A stretch of DNA of 53,752 nt from positions 1-53,752 of the forward strand of contig UQVR01000005.1 in assembly GCA_900544625.1 (NCBI GenBank). The letters are read 5' to 3'. The stretch's first letter is position 1; every line of letters starts with the position of its first letter. Made by a program: the position numbers and the translations under genes. The stretch is from an uncultured Mycoplasmatota bacterium (GTDB taxonomy: Bacteria > Bacillota_I > Bacilli_A > RF39 > UBA660). The notes under the pieces are model-generated. The model made no database searches. It was given only the letters and a program-made list of their open reading frames with translations, and was not told the origin of the DNA. Positions 53,547-53,752 of this stretch are shown here, piece by piece.

Positions 53547-53752
53547 CTATAATAAATTTTTTACTTGATCTTTTGATAATTCAGTTAATTTAACAATTTC
53601 ATCAATAGTATAATTGTCTTTTAGTAATTTTTTGGCAATATTTATTTTAGCATTTAATTCTCCTTCTTTTAATCCTTCTCTTCTAGCAATATTTTTTTCA
53701 GTATTTTGTATATACTTTTCTTCTTCCTCCGGAGTTATATCATATATGAATA
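53547..53752 (-). CDS. Rpn-family nuclease/transposase, C-terminal fragment (5' end outside window)
   Basis: This frame was read directly on the minus strand. It enters from the window end as FIYDITPEEEEKYIQNTEKN and continues IARREGLKEGELNAKINIAK, KLLKDNYTIDEIVKLTELSK and DQVKNLL before TAG (53549-53547). REGLKEG followed by AKxxLKxNxxIxxIxxxTxLSxxxIxxL matches the tail of the fragment at 1-366, but with a single octapeptide rather than six. Both fragments point into the window. The N-terminal catalytic domain would lie beyond the edge. Confidence 0.7.
   Translation of the reverse strand, partial: FIYDITPEEEEKYIQNTEKNIARREGLKEGELNAKINIAKKLLKDNYTIDEIVKLTELSKDQVKNLL

Overview
This window is one stretch of a very AT-rich, low-GC Gram-positive chromosome. 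The gene content and order are those of Bacilli-type Firmicutes: infC-rpmI-rplT, rpsO-pnp, rpsB-tsf...frr, yqfC-yqfD...ybeY-dgkA-era-yqzL-recO, sepF-divIVA and rpsT...spoIIP. Four recognisable sporulation genes (spoVIF, yqfC, yqfD, spoIIP) point to an endospore former or a recent descendant of one. Strongly reduced gene sizes, A/T-ending codons and several missing operon partners suggest an uncultured, probably gut-associated Bacilli lineage near the Erysipelotrichia/Mollicutes border; this placement is inference. The code is standard: UGA is used as a stop, for example by yqfD and vanZ. Both edges cut into genes of one family (Rpn-type nuclease/transposase C-termini pointing inwards), so the window may be a whole contig that ends in dispersed repeats.

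Layout. 1-5.9 kb: Rpn fragment, a methyltransferase-like gene, murD, and two envelope proteins plus a helical unknown. 5.9-8.2 kb: a class B sortase with an unusual cytoplasmic domain, divergent from its likely cell-wall-anchored substrate. 8.3-13.4 kb: lysS, a permease and unknowns. 13.5-18.9 kb: a short ClpC, a possible Cys-His hydrolase, spoVIF, a Fic protein and a VanY carboxypeptidase. 19-20.3 kb: a small accessory patch with a candidate unknown small RNA on the minus strand. 20.3-25.5 kb: the yqfCD-vanZ-ybeY-dgkA-era-yqzL-recO-tdk operon. 25.5-26.3 kb: a type III toxin-antitoxin system (ToxI repeat RNA plus ToxN/AbiQ) inserted before glyQS. 27.9-29.8 kb: sepF, divIVA, small envelope genes and tRNA-Lys. 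30.3-37.8 kb: T-box-controlled thrS, an orphan AbiEii-like gene, infC-rpmI-rplT, and rpsO-pnp. 37.9-46 kb: a compact UvrD-like helicase, a degenerate alanine racemase-like gene, rpsB-tsf, four membrane proteins where pyrH would be expected, then frr and a CarD-type regulator. 46-53.7 kb: tmcAL, a thioesterase, miaA, a phosphodiester glycosidase, a transglutaminase, rpsT, a DUF2974 hydrolase, spoIIP and a YqxA-like gene, ending in a second Rpn fragment.

Expression signals are unusually readable. Most promoters have a 17-bp spacer and an extended -10 (TGnTATAAT type). Most genes have a clear AGGTGAT or GGAGG ribosome site that fixes the start. At several junctions the -35 box of the next gene lies inside the terminator hairpin of the previous gene. 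The most notable items are the ToxIN locus, the unassigned small RNA at 19.7-19.9 kb, the same Rho_N/SAP-like tail on both ribosomal proteins L20 and S2, an AUA start for infC, the terminator/promoter overlaps, and a two-domain sortase with Lys in place of the usual catalytic Arg.
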